The notes under the pieces were generated by a model. The model was not told the origin of the DNA and made no database searches. It saw only the letters and a program-made list of their open reading frames with translations. Both the position numbers and the translations under genes were made by a program. Positions 9,529-17,653 of a stretch of 64,000 nucleotides of DNA are shown here, piece by piece (positions within the stretch are counted from its first letter, which is position 1; the number at the start of each line of letters is the position of its first letter). Source of the DNA: DATBFG01 sp036558645 (GTDB lineage Bacteria > Acidobacteriota > Terriglobia > Terriglobales > Acidobacteriaceae); the NCBI GenBank assembly GCA_036558645.1, contig DATBFG010000029.1:1-64000 (forward strand). Direction: 5' to 3'.

Positions 9529-9999
9529 ATGCAGCCTGAGCATCAAGAACTTCTCCGGGATTTTCAGGACTTTGCAAAAACTGCTCCCACCACCGAGTCA
9601 GTCATGGAGCATGTTGCTCAGCGTTTGCATGAAAAGATGGCCCGATACAACTGGGTGGGCTTTTACCTGGTCGATCCGTCACAGCCCGGTGTCTTGGTCA
9701 TTGGTCCATTCGTGGGCAGCTTTACTCCCAATACTCGCATACCGTTTACCGTGGGACTTTGTGGTGCAGCGGCTAGCACAGGACAAGTCATGATCGTGCA
9801 GGATGTTTCCACCGATCCGCGCTATCTTGCCGGGTCAAATCTGGTGAAGTCTGAAATGGTGATTCCTATCTTTGTGAAAAACAGGCTCGCGGCTGAGCTC
9901 GATATCGAGAGCTATTTTGCCAACACCTTCACTGCATCCGAACAGGAGTTTGCCAAGGCCTGTGCCGCAGTCGTGGGAAAGTACTTGGAAAAGAAGTAA
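9529..9999 (+). CDS. GAF domain protein related to free-methionine-R-sulfoxide reductase
   Basis: Small single-domain GAF protein, 156 residues. YNWVGFYL, VIGPFVGSF, GLCGAAAS, VQDVSTDPRYLAG and AELDIES match fRMsr-type GAF proteins in order. In active fRMsr a catalytic cysteine sits in the segment after the PRYL/IAC position; here it reads LAGSN, so that cysteine is replaced by glycine, while the one in GLCG is kept. It may be a redox or ligand-sensing GAF protein and not a working reductase. It stands alone, 158 bases after asnB. Confidence 0.75.
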   Translation: MQPEHQELLRDFQDFAKTAPTTESVMEHVAQRLHEKMARYNWVGFYLVDPSQPGVLVIGPFVGSFTPNTRIPFTVGLCGAAASTGQVMIVQDVSTDPRYLAGSNLVKSEMVIPIFVKNRLAAELDIESYFANTFTASEQEFAKACAAVVGKYLEKK

Positions 10000-10017
10000 C
10001 CCGAAGGTTCGATCCAC

Positions 10018-10215
10018 ATGAATCACTTATACGCAGAGATTGAGCAGAATGGCTTTTGCATTCTTCCATCCTTGTTTGTCCGGGATGAGATGGAGAGATT
10101 GACGTCTAGTATCGAGAATTCATCCATTGGAGAAGACATGTACTCTGCTTTGAGTTCCAACCCTCTTAGTCGTCACGATTTACGCCTGATTTTCCCCGCG
10201 TTTCTTTGCTTGTAA
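10018..10215 (+). pseudogene. possible N-terminal remnant of a phytanoyl-CoA dioxygenase-like gene
   Basis: A 65-codon frame beginning 18 bases after the GAF gene. It contains NGFCILPSLFVRDEMERLTS, which resembles the GF-x-x-I/L-P-x-L-x-x-x-E-x-x-x-L opening of PhyH-family Fe(II)/2-oxoglutarate dioxygenases. It stops at 10215, far short of the 250-300 residues of that family and before any HxD iron motif. A neighbouring frame continues with VRDLSRLLQGQPYG to about 10290 before stopping. This suggests a decayed gene, but the similarity is short and could be chance. Confidence 0.35.
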
Positions 10216-10321
10216 GAGATCTATCCCGCTTGCTTCAGGGACAACCCTACGGCTCTGGGCAGCTTCATAGGCAATGCTATTAGTTCAAATCGCAAGCTGA
10301 TCTCCACCGTAGGAGGCAACA

Positions 10322-10705
10322 ATGAAAAGAATTCTTCTGTGTTTCGTGTTCTCTGCTCTTGCCGTGTCGTGGGCGATGGCGCAAGGCAGCGACGACACAT
10401 CGAAATCGAAGTCCGACGTCAGAACGCTTACCGGCTGCCTTAGCAAAGGCGATAGCGCCGACGAAGTCCTTCTCACCGCGGATGACGGCAGTACCTGGGA
10501 AATCCACAACAACAGCCAGCTCCAGGTGACCGATCATGTCGGACATCAGGTAACTGTGACGGGAACGGTTTCCAACAAGACCGCGCACAACCTGAAAGAG
10601 GACGCCAAGGACGCGGCCGCCGACACCGGCATGAAGAAAGACAACGCCGAACACGGCCATCTGAAGGCCACGAACTTGCAGATGGTCAGCACTTCCTGCA
10701 AGTAG
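10322..10705 (+). CDS. small secreted protein, conserved-type, unknown function
   Basis: 127 residues with a clear signal peptide (MKRILLCFVFSALAVSWAMAQ, cleavage after AMA). The mature part has LTGCLSKGDSADEVLLTADDG, HVGHQVTVTGTV and ends HLKATNLQMVSTSCK. The pattern is an OB-like beta-barrel around a GCL-x-x-G motif, a layout I associate with small acidobacterial secreted proteins (DUF5818-like). Two cysteines, near residues 39 and 126, could form a disulfide. AGGAGG precedes the ATG by 5 bases. It is followed by a strong hairpin, so it is probably monocistronic. Function unknown. Confidence 0.8.
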   Translation: MKRILLCFVFSALAVSWAMAQGSDDTSKSKSDVRTLTGCLSKGDSADEVLLTADDGSTWEIHNNSQLQVTDHVGHQVTVTGTVSNKTAHNLKEDAKDAAADTGMKKDNAEHGHLKATNLQMVSTSCK

Positions 10706-10721
10706 CAGTTCCTGCCACGAA

Positions 10722-10744
10722 GGGTCTCGCCTCGAGCGAGACCC
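10722..10744 (+). terminator. terminator-like hairpin after 10322-10705
   Basis: A perfect 9-bp stem (GGGTCTCGC pairing with GCGAGACCC) with a 5-base loop lies 17 bases after the stop. The tail GATTCTTCTGT is only moderately T-rich, so termination strength is uncertain. Confidence 0.6.
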
Positions 10745-10810
10745 GATTCTTCTGTATCGTTCACCCCGTTGACGCGAAAGGTATACTAGCCGGCGACGAA
10801 GCCCATTCCA

Positions 10811-12247
10811 ATGTCGCGTCCAAGCCACCCGGAATTCTTCCTGGTTAAAACCGTCGTTCTTACGCTGATTCTCTGGAGCCCCGCCTTCGCCCAAGACCCA
10901 TCCTCGCCAGCCTCTCCCAACAAGACTATGGCGATCGTCGGTGGAACTCTCATCGATGTCCATACCGGTGAGGAAATCCAGAACAGCGTCATCCTGGTGC
11001 GTGGGCAAAGAGTGCTTCAGGTTGGGGTTGCAGGCAAGCAAGAGATTCCAAGGGATGCCGAGATCGTTGACGCCCATGGCAAGTGGATCATTCCGGGGCT
11101 GATCGATATGCACGCGCACGTCAGCATGGATGACAGCGACCAACTGCCGCTCCGACTCTACCTGGCCAACGGTGTCACAACGGTTCGCGATCCCGGAGGC
11201 TACGTCACCTTATCGCGAATGTTAAAAGAGCACATCGAGGCCGGTCGCAGAATTGGACCGCGTGTCTTCTTCTGCGGCAACATATTGGATGGCAAGCCTC
11301 CTGTTTTCCCGTCCAGCAGTTTGTTAGCGGACACGCCCGAGCGGGCGCGCAGTGCGGTGACATTCCTTGCCGATCAGGGCGTCGACTGCATCAAGGTCTA
11401 CAACAACGTCAAAGAACCTGAACTGAAGGTGATCATAGCCACCGCCCGCGCTCGGAATCTTCCGGTGATCGGGCACGTTCCCCGCACAATCACAATGACC
11501 CATGCTGTCGAATTAGGGATGCAATCGCTAGAACATATTCGCATCACGGGAAGGGAACTTCTGCCCCTTGATGAAGCCAACAAGATTGATCCTCTGCCGC
11601 TCGGGAAACGCGAAACCCTTTTGTGGCAGCAATTTGATGTGAACTCGGAAAAGATGCAGCAGTTGGTCTCATTTCTAGCTAAGCAGAGTGTCGCCCTTGA
11701 TCCGACGTTAACAGTCGATGAGGCTACCTTCGTTCAGTCACGCGACGACGAGATCAATAACCCCAACAACCGCTATTTACCGCCGCAGTTATTCGAAAAG
11801 TGGAAACAGGAACCCGAGGCTGACTTCGAGAATGTGCCTGCTGAGCTGAAACAAGCTGACATCGAGGGATTCGAGAAGAGGAAGACGTTCATTGCGATGT
11901 GTGCGCGCGCTGGAGTCCGAATCATCGCGGGCACGGACGGCGCGTATTGGGGAACCTTGCTCCCGGGTTTTGGGCTCCATCACGAACTTCAATTGCTTGT
12001 CCAGTCCGGATTAACTCCCCTTAAGGCCATCCAGGCCGCAACCCTCAATTCCGCGAAGACTCTCGGAAAAGAGCACGAACTCGGTCAAGTCGCACCCGGC
12101 TACTTCGCCGACATCGTAATTCTGGAAGCGGATCCTCTCAAGCAAGTCGAAAACGCGACCAAAATATCCCTGGTCATGAAAGCGGGACAGATCTACAGAC
12201 CGGCTGATCTGATGAAGGGCCCGGGTGTCTCACAGGAGACGCGATGA
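10811..12247 (+). CDS. secreted amidohydrolase family protein (imidazolonepropionase-like)
   Basis: Metal-dependent hydrolase of the amidohydrolase superfamily, 478 residues. An N-terminal export signal ends near SPAFAQ (about residue 28), so it probably acts in the periplasm. IVGGTLIDVHTGE begins the small beta domain. The metal site includes HxH in IPGLIDMHAHVSM (near 98), a lysine in DCIKVYNN, His in IGHVPR and SLEHIR, and Asp in IIAGTDGAYWGTL near 376. The C-terminus AATLNSAKTLG and GYFADIVIL is typical. The preceding bases include no neighbour gene in operon distance. Substrate not predictable; cyclic peptides, amides or xenobiotics are all known in the family. Confidence 0.85.
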   Translation: MSRPSHPEFFLVKTVVLTLILWSPAFAQDPSSPASPNKTMAIVGGTLIDVHTGEEIQNSVILVRGQRVLQVGVAGKQEIPRDAEIVDAHGKWIIPGLIDMHAHVSMDDSDQLPLRLYLANGVTTVRDPGGYVTLSRMLKEHIEAGRRIGPRVFFCGNILDGKPPVFPSSSLLADTPERARSAVTFLADQGVDCIKVYNNVKEPELKVIIATARARNLPVIGHVPRTITMTHAVELGMQSLEHIRITGRELLPLDEANKIDPLPLGKRETLLWQQFDVNSEKMQQLVSFLAKQSVALDPTLTVDEATFVQSRDDEINNPNNRYLPPQLFEKWKQEPEADFENVPAELKQADIEGFEKRKTFIAMCARAGVRIIAGTDGAYWGTLLPGFGLHHELQLLVQSGLTPLKAIQAATLNSAKTLGKEHELGQVAPGYFADIVILEADPLKQVENATKISLVMKAGQIYRPADLMKGPGVSQETR

Positions 12248-12329
12248 CTTCCGACTTCCTTCGGAGGGGCGCTCTGGATTCGGCTAGGACGCATTATTCC
12301 CGTGGGCTAAGGTGAGGTAGCTGCACGCT

Positions 12330-12458
12330 TTATGCTGTTTTACGGACTTGCTCGCGATCCCTGATTTTAGCCATGGTTGCTGCGATGCGCTGAGTGTCCT
12401 TACGCTTGCCTGAACGGTTACGGCGCTTGGGTTTCGTGGTGTAGTGATTCTTTGCCAT
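12330..12458 (-). CDS. 42-residue highly basic small protein
   Basis: Too short for usual ORF cut-offs. ATG at 12458 to TAA at 12330 encodes 42 residues starting MAKNHYTTKPKRRNRSGKRK, with about 14 Lys/Arg and a predicted very high pI; the second half has TMAKIRDREQVRKTA. A strong GGAGGGA ribosome site lies 9 bases upstream (12468-12474). The MAK start, the RBS and absence of any competing gene make it a credible gene. It looks like a nucleic-acid-binding or ribosome-associated peptide, but I do not recognise a family. Confidence 0.6.
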   Translation of the reverse strand: MAKNHYTTKPKRRNRSGKRKDTQRIAATMAKIRDREQVRKTA

Positions 12459-12641
12459 GTCTCACACTCCCTCCATTGAGTGTTCCTGAAATATTGGCGG
12501 CGGGAAAGTTACGGGCGTAACGGAGTTCTGCCAAGCCGACCAAACACGGGCCAAAGAGGTCCACCAGCAGAAGAACAAACAAACCGCGCGTTATACTGCT
12601 TCGCAATTGTGGGTCTCAGCAGCACGAGATGAGGAGGCATC

Positions 12642-12980
12642 ATGCCCATTGTTGATTCCGTAAAGGTGTGCTTTGCAAAATATGCGGATTTCAACGGACG
12701 GGCCCCACGCACCGAGTACTGGTGGTTTTTTCTCGCAGTGTTATTGGTGAGCGCCGCTGCGTCTATCATTTCACTCAGGTTCTATGCGCTGGTAGAGGTC
12801 GCTACTATGCTCCCGATGATCGCAGTGGGAGCGCGGCGGTTGCATGATACGAATCGAAGCGGCTGGTGGCAACTTCTGGCGCTGGTTCCATTCGGGGTGT
12901 TTGCAGTCGTCATCTTGCTGGCACAGCCGAGCGCAGTTTCACTCAACCCAGCTGAATCGACCTCAAGTCCACGACCCTGA
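12642..12980 (+). CDS. DUF805 family inner-membrane protein
   Basis: 112 residues. The DUF805 hallmarks are present: FAKYADFNGRAPRTEYWWFFL near 9-30 and ARRLHDTNRSGWWQLL near 65-80. Three hydrophobic segments (about 25-45, 50-63 and 79-97) predict an integral membrane protein. The family is widespread and of unknown function. ATG 12642 is preceded by AGGAGG 5 bases upstream. It is divergent from the small basic gene at 12330-12458. Confidence 0.85.
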   Translation: MPIVDSVKVCFAKYADFNGRAPRTEYWWFFLAVLLVSAAASIISLRFYALVEVATMLPMIAVGARRLHDTNRSGWWQLLALVPFGVFAVVILLAQPSAVSLNPAESTSSPRP

Positions 12981-13016
12981 CAAAACGAAAACGATTCAGA
13001 AGTGCAAGATGTAATT

Positions 13017-14048
13017 ATGGACGATTCATCACAACCTGCGAATCCCCACGCTGACGACTTCTCCGTACCATCGCCTCGCGTGCCGTATTACGACGATAGC
13101 AATCATTCCTGGGTACTCACCCGCTATGTCGATGTGCAAGCGGCTCTTTCTCATCCCGCACTGCAGCTGGGAAGCTCTGTGGAAGATGTGCCGGAGACCT
13201 CAACGACCACCGCCGCCATGCGCATTCGTACGCAAGACGCACTCTCGCCGCCGCAACTGGACGAGTGGAGATCGCGCTTCGAGCATTCGGTCCAGGCGAT
13301 CATCTCTGGCCTAGCACGTAACGCTCCCATCGATCTGATGAAGGAAGTAATCCGCCCCTGGACTCTTCAGGCCGCCTTCGAAGTAACTCATGCCGATCTG
13401 AGCCAAACCAAGCGCCTGTCCGAGCTAGCAGCCCTCGTCTCATCTGCAGCCGCCGAGCCTCGCGATCCAGATCTCAAGGAACGGGCAAAGCTCGCAAATA
13501 AGGAATTGCAGCAACTCTTTCCCGATCCTCAGTCGCCAATATCCGGTCCCGCATTCGTGGCTCTTTCGCAGACCCTGGCAGCGCTGTTGTCCAACGGTTG
13601 GCTCGCCCTGCTGCAACATCCCTCGGAACTGGCAAGCTTGCACCGTGACCTCAACCTAACGCAGGCTGCCGTCGAGGAAATGCTTCGCTTTTGTGCTCTG
13701 CCCCGCACCTTGTCGCGCGTCGCGATCGCCGACACAAATATTTCCGGCGTAATCGTTCCTTGTGGCGAACGCGTGGTTCTCTACGTAGCTTCCGCCAACC
13801 GCGATCCCCACCGCTTTGCTGATGCCAATCGTTTCGCTCTCTCTCGCCGTTCCGTTGGACATTTTTCCCTCGGCGCCGGATCTCATGCTTGTGTCGGCGC
13901 ATCTCTCATTCGTATGGCAATGGATGTAGCCACACGCGCGTTTGCGGTGGCATTCGCTTCGGCTCAGTTACATGGCCCGGTAGAATGGCGCGGCGGATCA
14001 GGCTTTCGTTGGCCAGAGGTGATTCCAGTGAACCTAAACCGGGCATAG
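13017..14048 (+). CDS. cytochrome P450, divergent and short
   Basis: Haem-thiolate monooxygenase-like protein, 343 residues from ATG 13017 (a GTG at 13002 would add five), against about 400 for bacterial P450s. The haem loop FSLGAGSHACVGA is intact with Cys292; the K-helix ExxR is EMLR; the ANRDPHRFADANRF segment is typical. In the I-helix the expected AGxET reads ALSQT, so the acid of the acid-alcohol oxygen-activating pair is Gln and the glycine is Leu. It may be a peroxide-using or otherwise altered enzyme, or inactive. It is followed 93 bases later by a nitrilase-family gene. No ferredoxin partner is nearby. Confidence 0.78.
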   Translation: MDDSSQPANPHADDFSVPSPRVPYYDDSNHSWVLTRYVDVQAALSHPALQLGSSVEDVPETSTTTAAMRIRTQDALSPPQLDEWRSRFEHSVQAIISGLARNAPIDLMKEVIRPWTLQAAFEVTHADLSQTKRLSELAALVSSAAAEPRDPDLKERAKLANKELQQLFPDPQSPISGPAFVALSQTLAALLSNGWLALLQHPSELASLHRDLNLTQAAVEEMLRFCALPRTLSRVAIADTNISGVIVPCGERVVLYVASANRDPHRFADANRFALSRRSVGHFSLGAGSHACVGASLIRMAMDVATRAFAVAFASAQLHGPVEWRGGSGFRWPEVIPVNLNRA

Positions 14049-14141
14049 CTGGCACCAGTTCCGAAGCGAGCGCCCCCACTACCTGGAGAGATTCAAGATG
14101 CAAAACCCACATCATTCAAAGCCTGATGATCGCGGAGAAAC

Positions 14142-14930
14142 ATGACGACCTTACGCATCGCTTTTGTCGAGTGGCCTGACGCACTGTCAGTGGATCATCC
14201 GCAGTGGAGTCAATTGAAGGGCTCCATTGCTGCCGTGCGTCCGGACATCCTAATCACCAATGAACTGCCATTCGGTCCATGGATTGCAGAAAATTCTCTC
14301 TTCTCAGAGAACGAGGCGCATCTCAGTATTCGCGCCCATGAACAAGGGCTTGCAGGACTGATCGATCTCGGTCTCCCCGCCATCATTTCCTCGCGGCCGG
14401 TATGGAACGGGAAACGGCTCATGAATGAGGCATTCGTGCTTGAGCAGGGCACAGGCCGTCCGTTGCACCGAAAACAGTACTTTCCCAACGAGCCAGGATG
14501 GTTTGAGACTCAATGGTATGCCGGTGACCGTTCAGGCTTTGACGTGGAAGAAGTGCTGGGAATCAAGGTTGGTGTGCTCTTGTGTACCGATGCCATGTTC
14601 AACGAACACGCGCGGGCCTACGGAAAGCAGAAGGCCTCGCTTATCGTCATTCCCCGTGCTACTGGGGTCAATATCGAGTCGTGGAAAATTGCCGGTGCCA
14701 TGGCATCGCTTGTTGCAGGCGCTTATGCTGTCAGTTCAAACCGTGTAGGAAAATGCAAAGGCGGGACACAGTTTGGTGGAGGCGGCTTTGCCTACGCGCC
14801 ACATGGACGGCTGCTCGCGATGACCGACTCGACTCACCCCGTGCAAGTCATCGAACTTGATCCCGCGAGCGCGGAAGCAGCGCAACGCGAATATCCCTGC
14901 TATGTTTCTGAACGCGAAGTGAAGCCATGA
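14142..14930 (+). CDS. carbon-nitrogen hydrolase (nitrilase superfamily)
   Basis: Predicted amidase/nitrilase, 262 residues, cytoplasmic. The Glu-Lys-Cys triad is visible: Glu41 in ITNELPFG, Lys111 in LHRKQYFPNEPGW and Cys148 in VGVLLCTDAMF. The region after Cys148 (HARAYGKQKASLIVIPRA) and SSNRVG near 200 fit the fold. The substrate class is open; the CTDAMF variant is not one I can tie to a named branch. It follows the P450 gene on the same strand, possibly in one transcript. Confidence 0.82.
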   Translation: MTTLRIAFVEWPDALSVDHPQWSQLKGSIAAVRPDILITNELPFGPWIAENSLFSENEAHLSIRAHEQGLAGLIDLGLPAIISSRPVWNGKRLMNEAFVLEQGTGRPLHRKQYFPNEPGWFETQWYAGDRSGFDVEEVLGIKVGVLLCTDAMFNEHARAYGKQKASLIVIPRATGVNIESWKIAGAMASLVAGAYAVSSNRVGKCKGGTQFGGGGFAYAPHGRLLAMTDSTHPVQVIELDPASAEAAQREYPCYVSEREVKP

Positions 14931-14970
14931 ATCGATGTTCGTCCTGGCCGGCGTGGCGCGCACCTCTATC

Positions 14971-15454
14971 TCACAGCGTTTTCCGATAATGCACACAGCG
15001 GTCTACAACTTCGTATCCCGATGCCTCATGCGCACGTTGCGAGACTTCGTTGTCGATCCATGTATCCGACGCCATCTCAACACACCCGTGGCCGCGTGCC
15101 CAATCTTCAGCTGCTGCTAATAGCTGCCTCCCCACACCCCGGTGTCGGTAGCTTTCCGCGACGTACCAACCTTCGACGTAGCCCACCGGCTGGGCTGGGT
15201 TGCAGCCATCCGCGTGTGAACGCAAATCGGCTTCGAGGAAGCCAACTAGTCTTCGATCACCGGCCGCATCTTTAGACTCTGCAACCAAGATGATGAGCGG
15301 CAACGTGACAACTGGCTTGCCTTCGAAAATCTCCATAAGCTCGGGCGTGCTCCTTGGAGGTCGAATTGGGCCACAGTGCTTCGCGCATACGCGCGAGTTG
15401 GTCACGATCCGACGGTTCAGCACACCTGATGGAAATCTCCGACACAGTGAACAT
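14971..15454 (-). pseudogene. aminoglycoside 6'-N-acetyltransferase-like GNAT gene, frameshifted
   Basis: Two minus-strand frames together make one GNAT acetyltransferase of about 160 residues. The first frame from ATG 15454 reads MFTVSEISIRCAEPSDRDQL then ARMREALWPNSTSKEHA, the AAC(6')-type opening with LWP and EH. The second frame continues ELMEIFEGKPVVTLPLIILV, then VGYVEGWYVAESYRHRGVGR (acetyl-CoA loop) and ASDTWIDNEVSQRAHEASGY. They join if one C is dropped from the CCC run at 15343-15345 (GGG on the plus strand). So the gene is either a recent one-base pseudogene or an assembly error in a short homopolymer. Whether aminoglycosides are the substrate is not established. Confidence 0.75.
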
Positions 15455-15554
15455 GTTACCGAATGGGCAACATGTGTTGTGATTTTCTGGAGGATAGGAA
15501 TCTGACGAAACCCCGGCTCTTGCGGTCCTCGAAGAGTGGGGATTTAACAGAGCT

Positions 15555-15773
15555 TTAGCGGCCCGCTTTATGACCAAACGAGAAGATCACCAACTCCGGC
15601 TCTGGCTCATCGATTTTGTGACCGAGAATCTCGGCCTCAGCCTTGAACCAATCCTCAAGATCGTGGCCGGGCTTCCCACCACGCTGTTCATAAAGCGCGA
15701 AAGCGCGCCTGCGAATCAACTCTTGGACGACATCTAGAGAGCTTTCCGCTGCAGGAAACTCTTCGGTAGGCAT
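15555..15773 (-). CDS. DUF2934 domain protein
   Basis: 72 residues. The core IRRRAFALYEQRGGKPGHDL followed by EDWFKAEAEI is the DUF2934 signature, a short protein module common in Acidobacteria and some Proteobacteria with unknown role. The frame extends to a GTG at 15794, but GGGAGG lies 7 bases before ATG 15773, so that start is preferred. It stands alone between the acetyltransferase remnant and the response regulator. Confidence 0.82.
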   Translation of the reverse strand: MPTEEFPAAESSLDVVQELIRRRAFALYEQRGGKPGHDLEDWFKAEAEILGHKIDEPEPELVIFSFGHKAGR

Positions 15774-15942
15774 GGGATACCTCCCAAAGATCACCTTATC
15801 TCTTCAGATCGCCTGTCGCTGTGACCGTCGGCATCGCTGATTGTGATCACTCAGTTGCGAAGGTTCGATCCGCATTGCTTGATCTGAGATTCGTATGAAT
15901 CAACTCGGGTAAGTCCATCAAGCGATGAGCATGCAGATAAGG

Positions 15943-16584
15943 CTATGCATCGACCATATGGTTGCGAATTGCATACTTAATCAAATCCGCATCGCTTTCA
16001 GCGCCCAGAACGTCCATGATCCGATATTTGTGAAACGCCACGGTTCGCGTGCTCATGTTGAGAGTCCATGCGACCTGTTTCATTACTTTACCTTCTGCAA
16101 GAAGTTGCAGGACCTCGCGTTGCCTGGCGGTTAAGCGCTCCTTCTCGTCAACCAATGTGTTTCGTCGTCGCAGTAGGAAGTCGACGGTGTGGCGTGAAAT
16201 AGTCGGCGAAAGAACTTTTTCTCCCCGCAGAACAGTCCGTACGGCGGTTAACAACTCGGACGCAGCACAAGTTTTCAAAAGATAGCCGGAGGCTCCACGA
16301 CTGAAGGCCTCAACCGCGACATCAACGTCATCGGTGACGGTTAGGAAAATGATCTTAACCTTGGGAACATCTTTTTTCAGGATTTCCGTTGCATCAAGAC
16401 CATTCAAGACAGGCATGCTGACGTCGACTATGATTACGTCCGGCATAAGTTGCGAGGCAGCTTGTACCAGAGCCCGTCCGTCGCCCACGATCCCGACTAC
16501 CTTGAATTCGGGTTCCAACAGTTGTTTGCACAGCTCGGCGACCAGGGTGTGGTCGTCCGCAATCAGAACACGCGAGTGTTCCAT
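15943..16584 (-). CDS. LuxR/NarL-family response regulator
   Basis: 213 residues. A receiver domain (about 4-118) shows the acidic pair in IADDHT, the phosphoacceptor Asp in VIIVDVSMP near 54, Thr in FLTVT and Lys in YLLKTCA. A LuxR-type HTH follows near 145-205 with LTARQREVLQLLAEGKVMKQ and STRTVAFHKYRIMDVLG. ATG 16584 is chosen over an upstream in-frame ATG (16620) because GAGGAG lies 7 bases before it. No histidine kinase is adjacent. Two CRP-like dyads lie 100-140 bases upstream. Confidence 0.92.
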   Translation of the reverse strand: MEHSRVLIADDHTLVAELCKQLLEPEFKVVGIVGDGRALVQAASQLMPDVIIVDVSMPVLNGLDATEILKKDVPKVKIIFLTVTDDVDVAVEAFSRGASGYLLKTCAASELLTAVRTVLRGEKVLSPTISRHTVDFLLRRRNTLVDEKERLTARQREVLQLLAEGKVMKQVAWTLNMSTRTVAFHKYRIMDVLGAESDADLIKYAIRNHMVDA

Positions 16585-16685
16585 TTTTTCTCCTCGTGGG
16601 TCCAAGAAGTCGAGATTCATCCAAAACCATCAAGCTGGATGGCTGAGATCTGGCAAAAGTGTCAGGTAGCGCCTGTTTACCCGTC

Positions 16686-16723
16686 TGTGACCTCCGTCAC
16701 AGCGGAAATGTGAGCAGGTCACA
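16686..16723. promoter_or_regulatory. pair of CRP-like dyads upstream of the response regulator
   Basis: 16686-16701 reads TGTGACCTCCGTCACA, exactly the TGTGA-N6-TCACA consensus known for CRP-family sites. A second dyad TGTGA-N5-TCACA is at 16709-16723. They lie 102 and 125 bases upstream of the regulator's ATG, and the second runs 5 bases into the end of the YcxB-like gene. The match is seen; control by a CRP/FNR-family protein is inference. Confidence 0.55.
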
Positions 16724-17381
16724 TCGACACGTGACTGGTTTGCGTTTGGGCCAATTGGGACAGGAAGTTAGAGTAACGTGAATTGAAGTCACGTTGCCGT
16801 TCGATAGCGAGGAAGTAAGGACAGGTCGCGGGTTTGTGCTGTTCTGCATGGGTCTTTGTTGAGTTCAGGTTGGAAGAACGCGAAAGCGAGGCACTCTCAT
16901 CACGGCATCGCCGCAAACTGGCGAACTTGTGTTGCTGCTCGTCGGTGAGGTACTTTTTTCCGAAGATGAAAATTGTGCCCTTCCCGGTAAACATGAAAAC
17001 CCGATTGTCCTCGCCCTTAACCAGCACGTCGGTCCAGCGTACTTGCCAGCTGCACCCGTCGCCGCTGACGGACATCCCATCTTGATCCAAGTCGGCATGG
17101 TAGGTCCTGCCGGCTAATCCCGATACCGGATAATACCGCCGAAAGTGCAACCTGGGGTGCAGGATGGAAATCCCGACGTAGAGGAACCATACGCCTGTCA
17201 GCAGTAGTAGGATCGGCGTCCAGTCGGCGGTCCACTGTGCTATCGCGACAGAAACAAGAAATACCCCCGTTAGCAGCCAACCCATCGCCCGCTTGATATG
17301 TTTCCCCTTGGCATAGCCTTTGTAGTAAAGCAGTTGAGCCGCTGCAAACTCCTCCGCCGGAATTTCGTAGTCAAATTGCAT
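16719..17381 (-). CDS. YcxB-like membrane protein
   Basis: 220 residues from ATG 17381; the frame runs upstream to 17522 but that part is Arg/Ser/Pro-rich and unlike the family, and AGG lies just before 17381. It begins MQFDYEIPAEEFAAAQLLYY, has two transmembrane helices (about 33-50 and 55-73), then a soluble domain with WTDVLVKGEDNRVFMFTG and FGKKYLTDEQQHKF as in the YcxB-like C-terminal domain. The last 60 or so residues are low in hydrophobics and look non-conserved. Function unknown. Confidence 0.72.
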   Translation of the reverse strand: MQFDYEIPAEEFAAAQLLYYKGYAKGKHIKRAMGWLLTGVFLVSVAIAQWTADWTPILLLLTGVWFLYVGISILHPRLHFRRYYPVSGLAGRTYHADLDQDGMSVSGDGCSWQVRWTDVLVKGEDNRVFMFTGKGTIFIFGKKYLTDEQQHKFASLRRCRDESASLSRSSNLNSTKTHAEQHKPATCPYFLAIERQRDFNSRYSNFLSQLAQTQTSHVSM

Positions 17382-17653
17382 CCTGAGGAGATCGTGCCGC
17401 GGGCGTTGAGCGCTGGCAAGATTACTTTCATGCCGTAACGAAGGGCGTGTATGGTCCGGAGAGTCTACCGGTGTCCGATAGCGAACATCGCAGGGCGGTC
17501 GTGAACACCCAGGGTAACGCATACCATCCTAAGTTATTGATTCAGCGTCTCTAGAGCGGCAAGGTTTTGGACGGCGGCGTGCTTTTCCTCTACCAATGTG
17601 TACTTTCCGGCTCACGGTAAAGTGCTAGCTGAGTCGAATGAGTGAGGATGGCG

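Noticed and set aside
10280..11143. 287-codon minus-strand frame
   Set aside because: Antisense to the secreted protein at 10322 and the amidohydrolase, both of which have signal peptides and motifs; composition is His/Arg/Val-rich noise.
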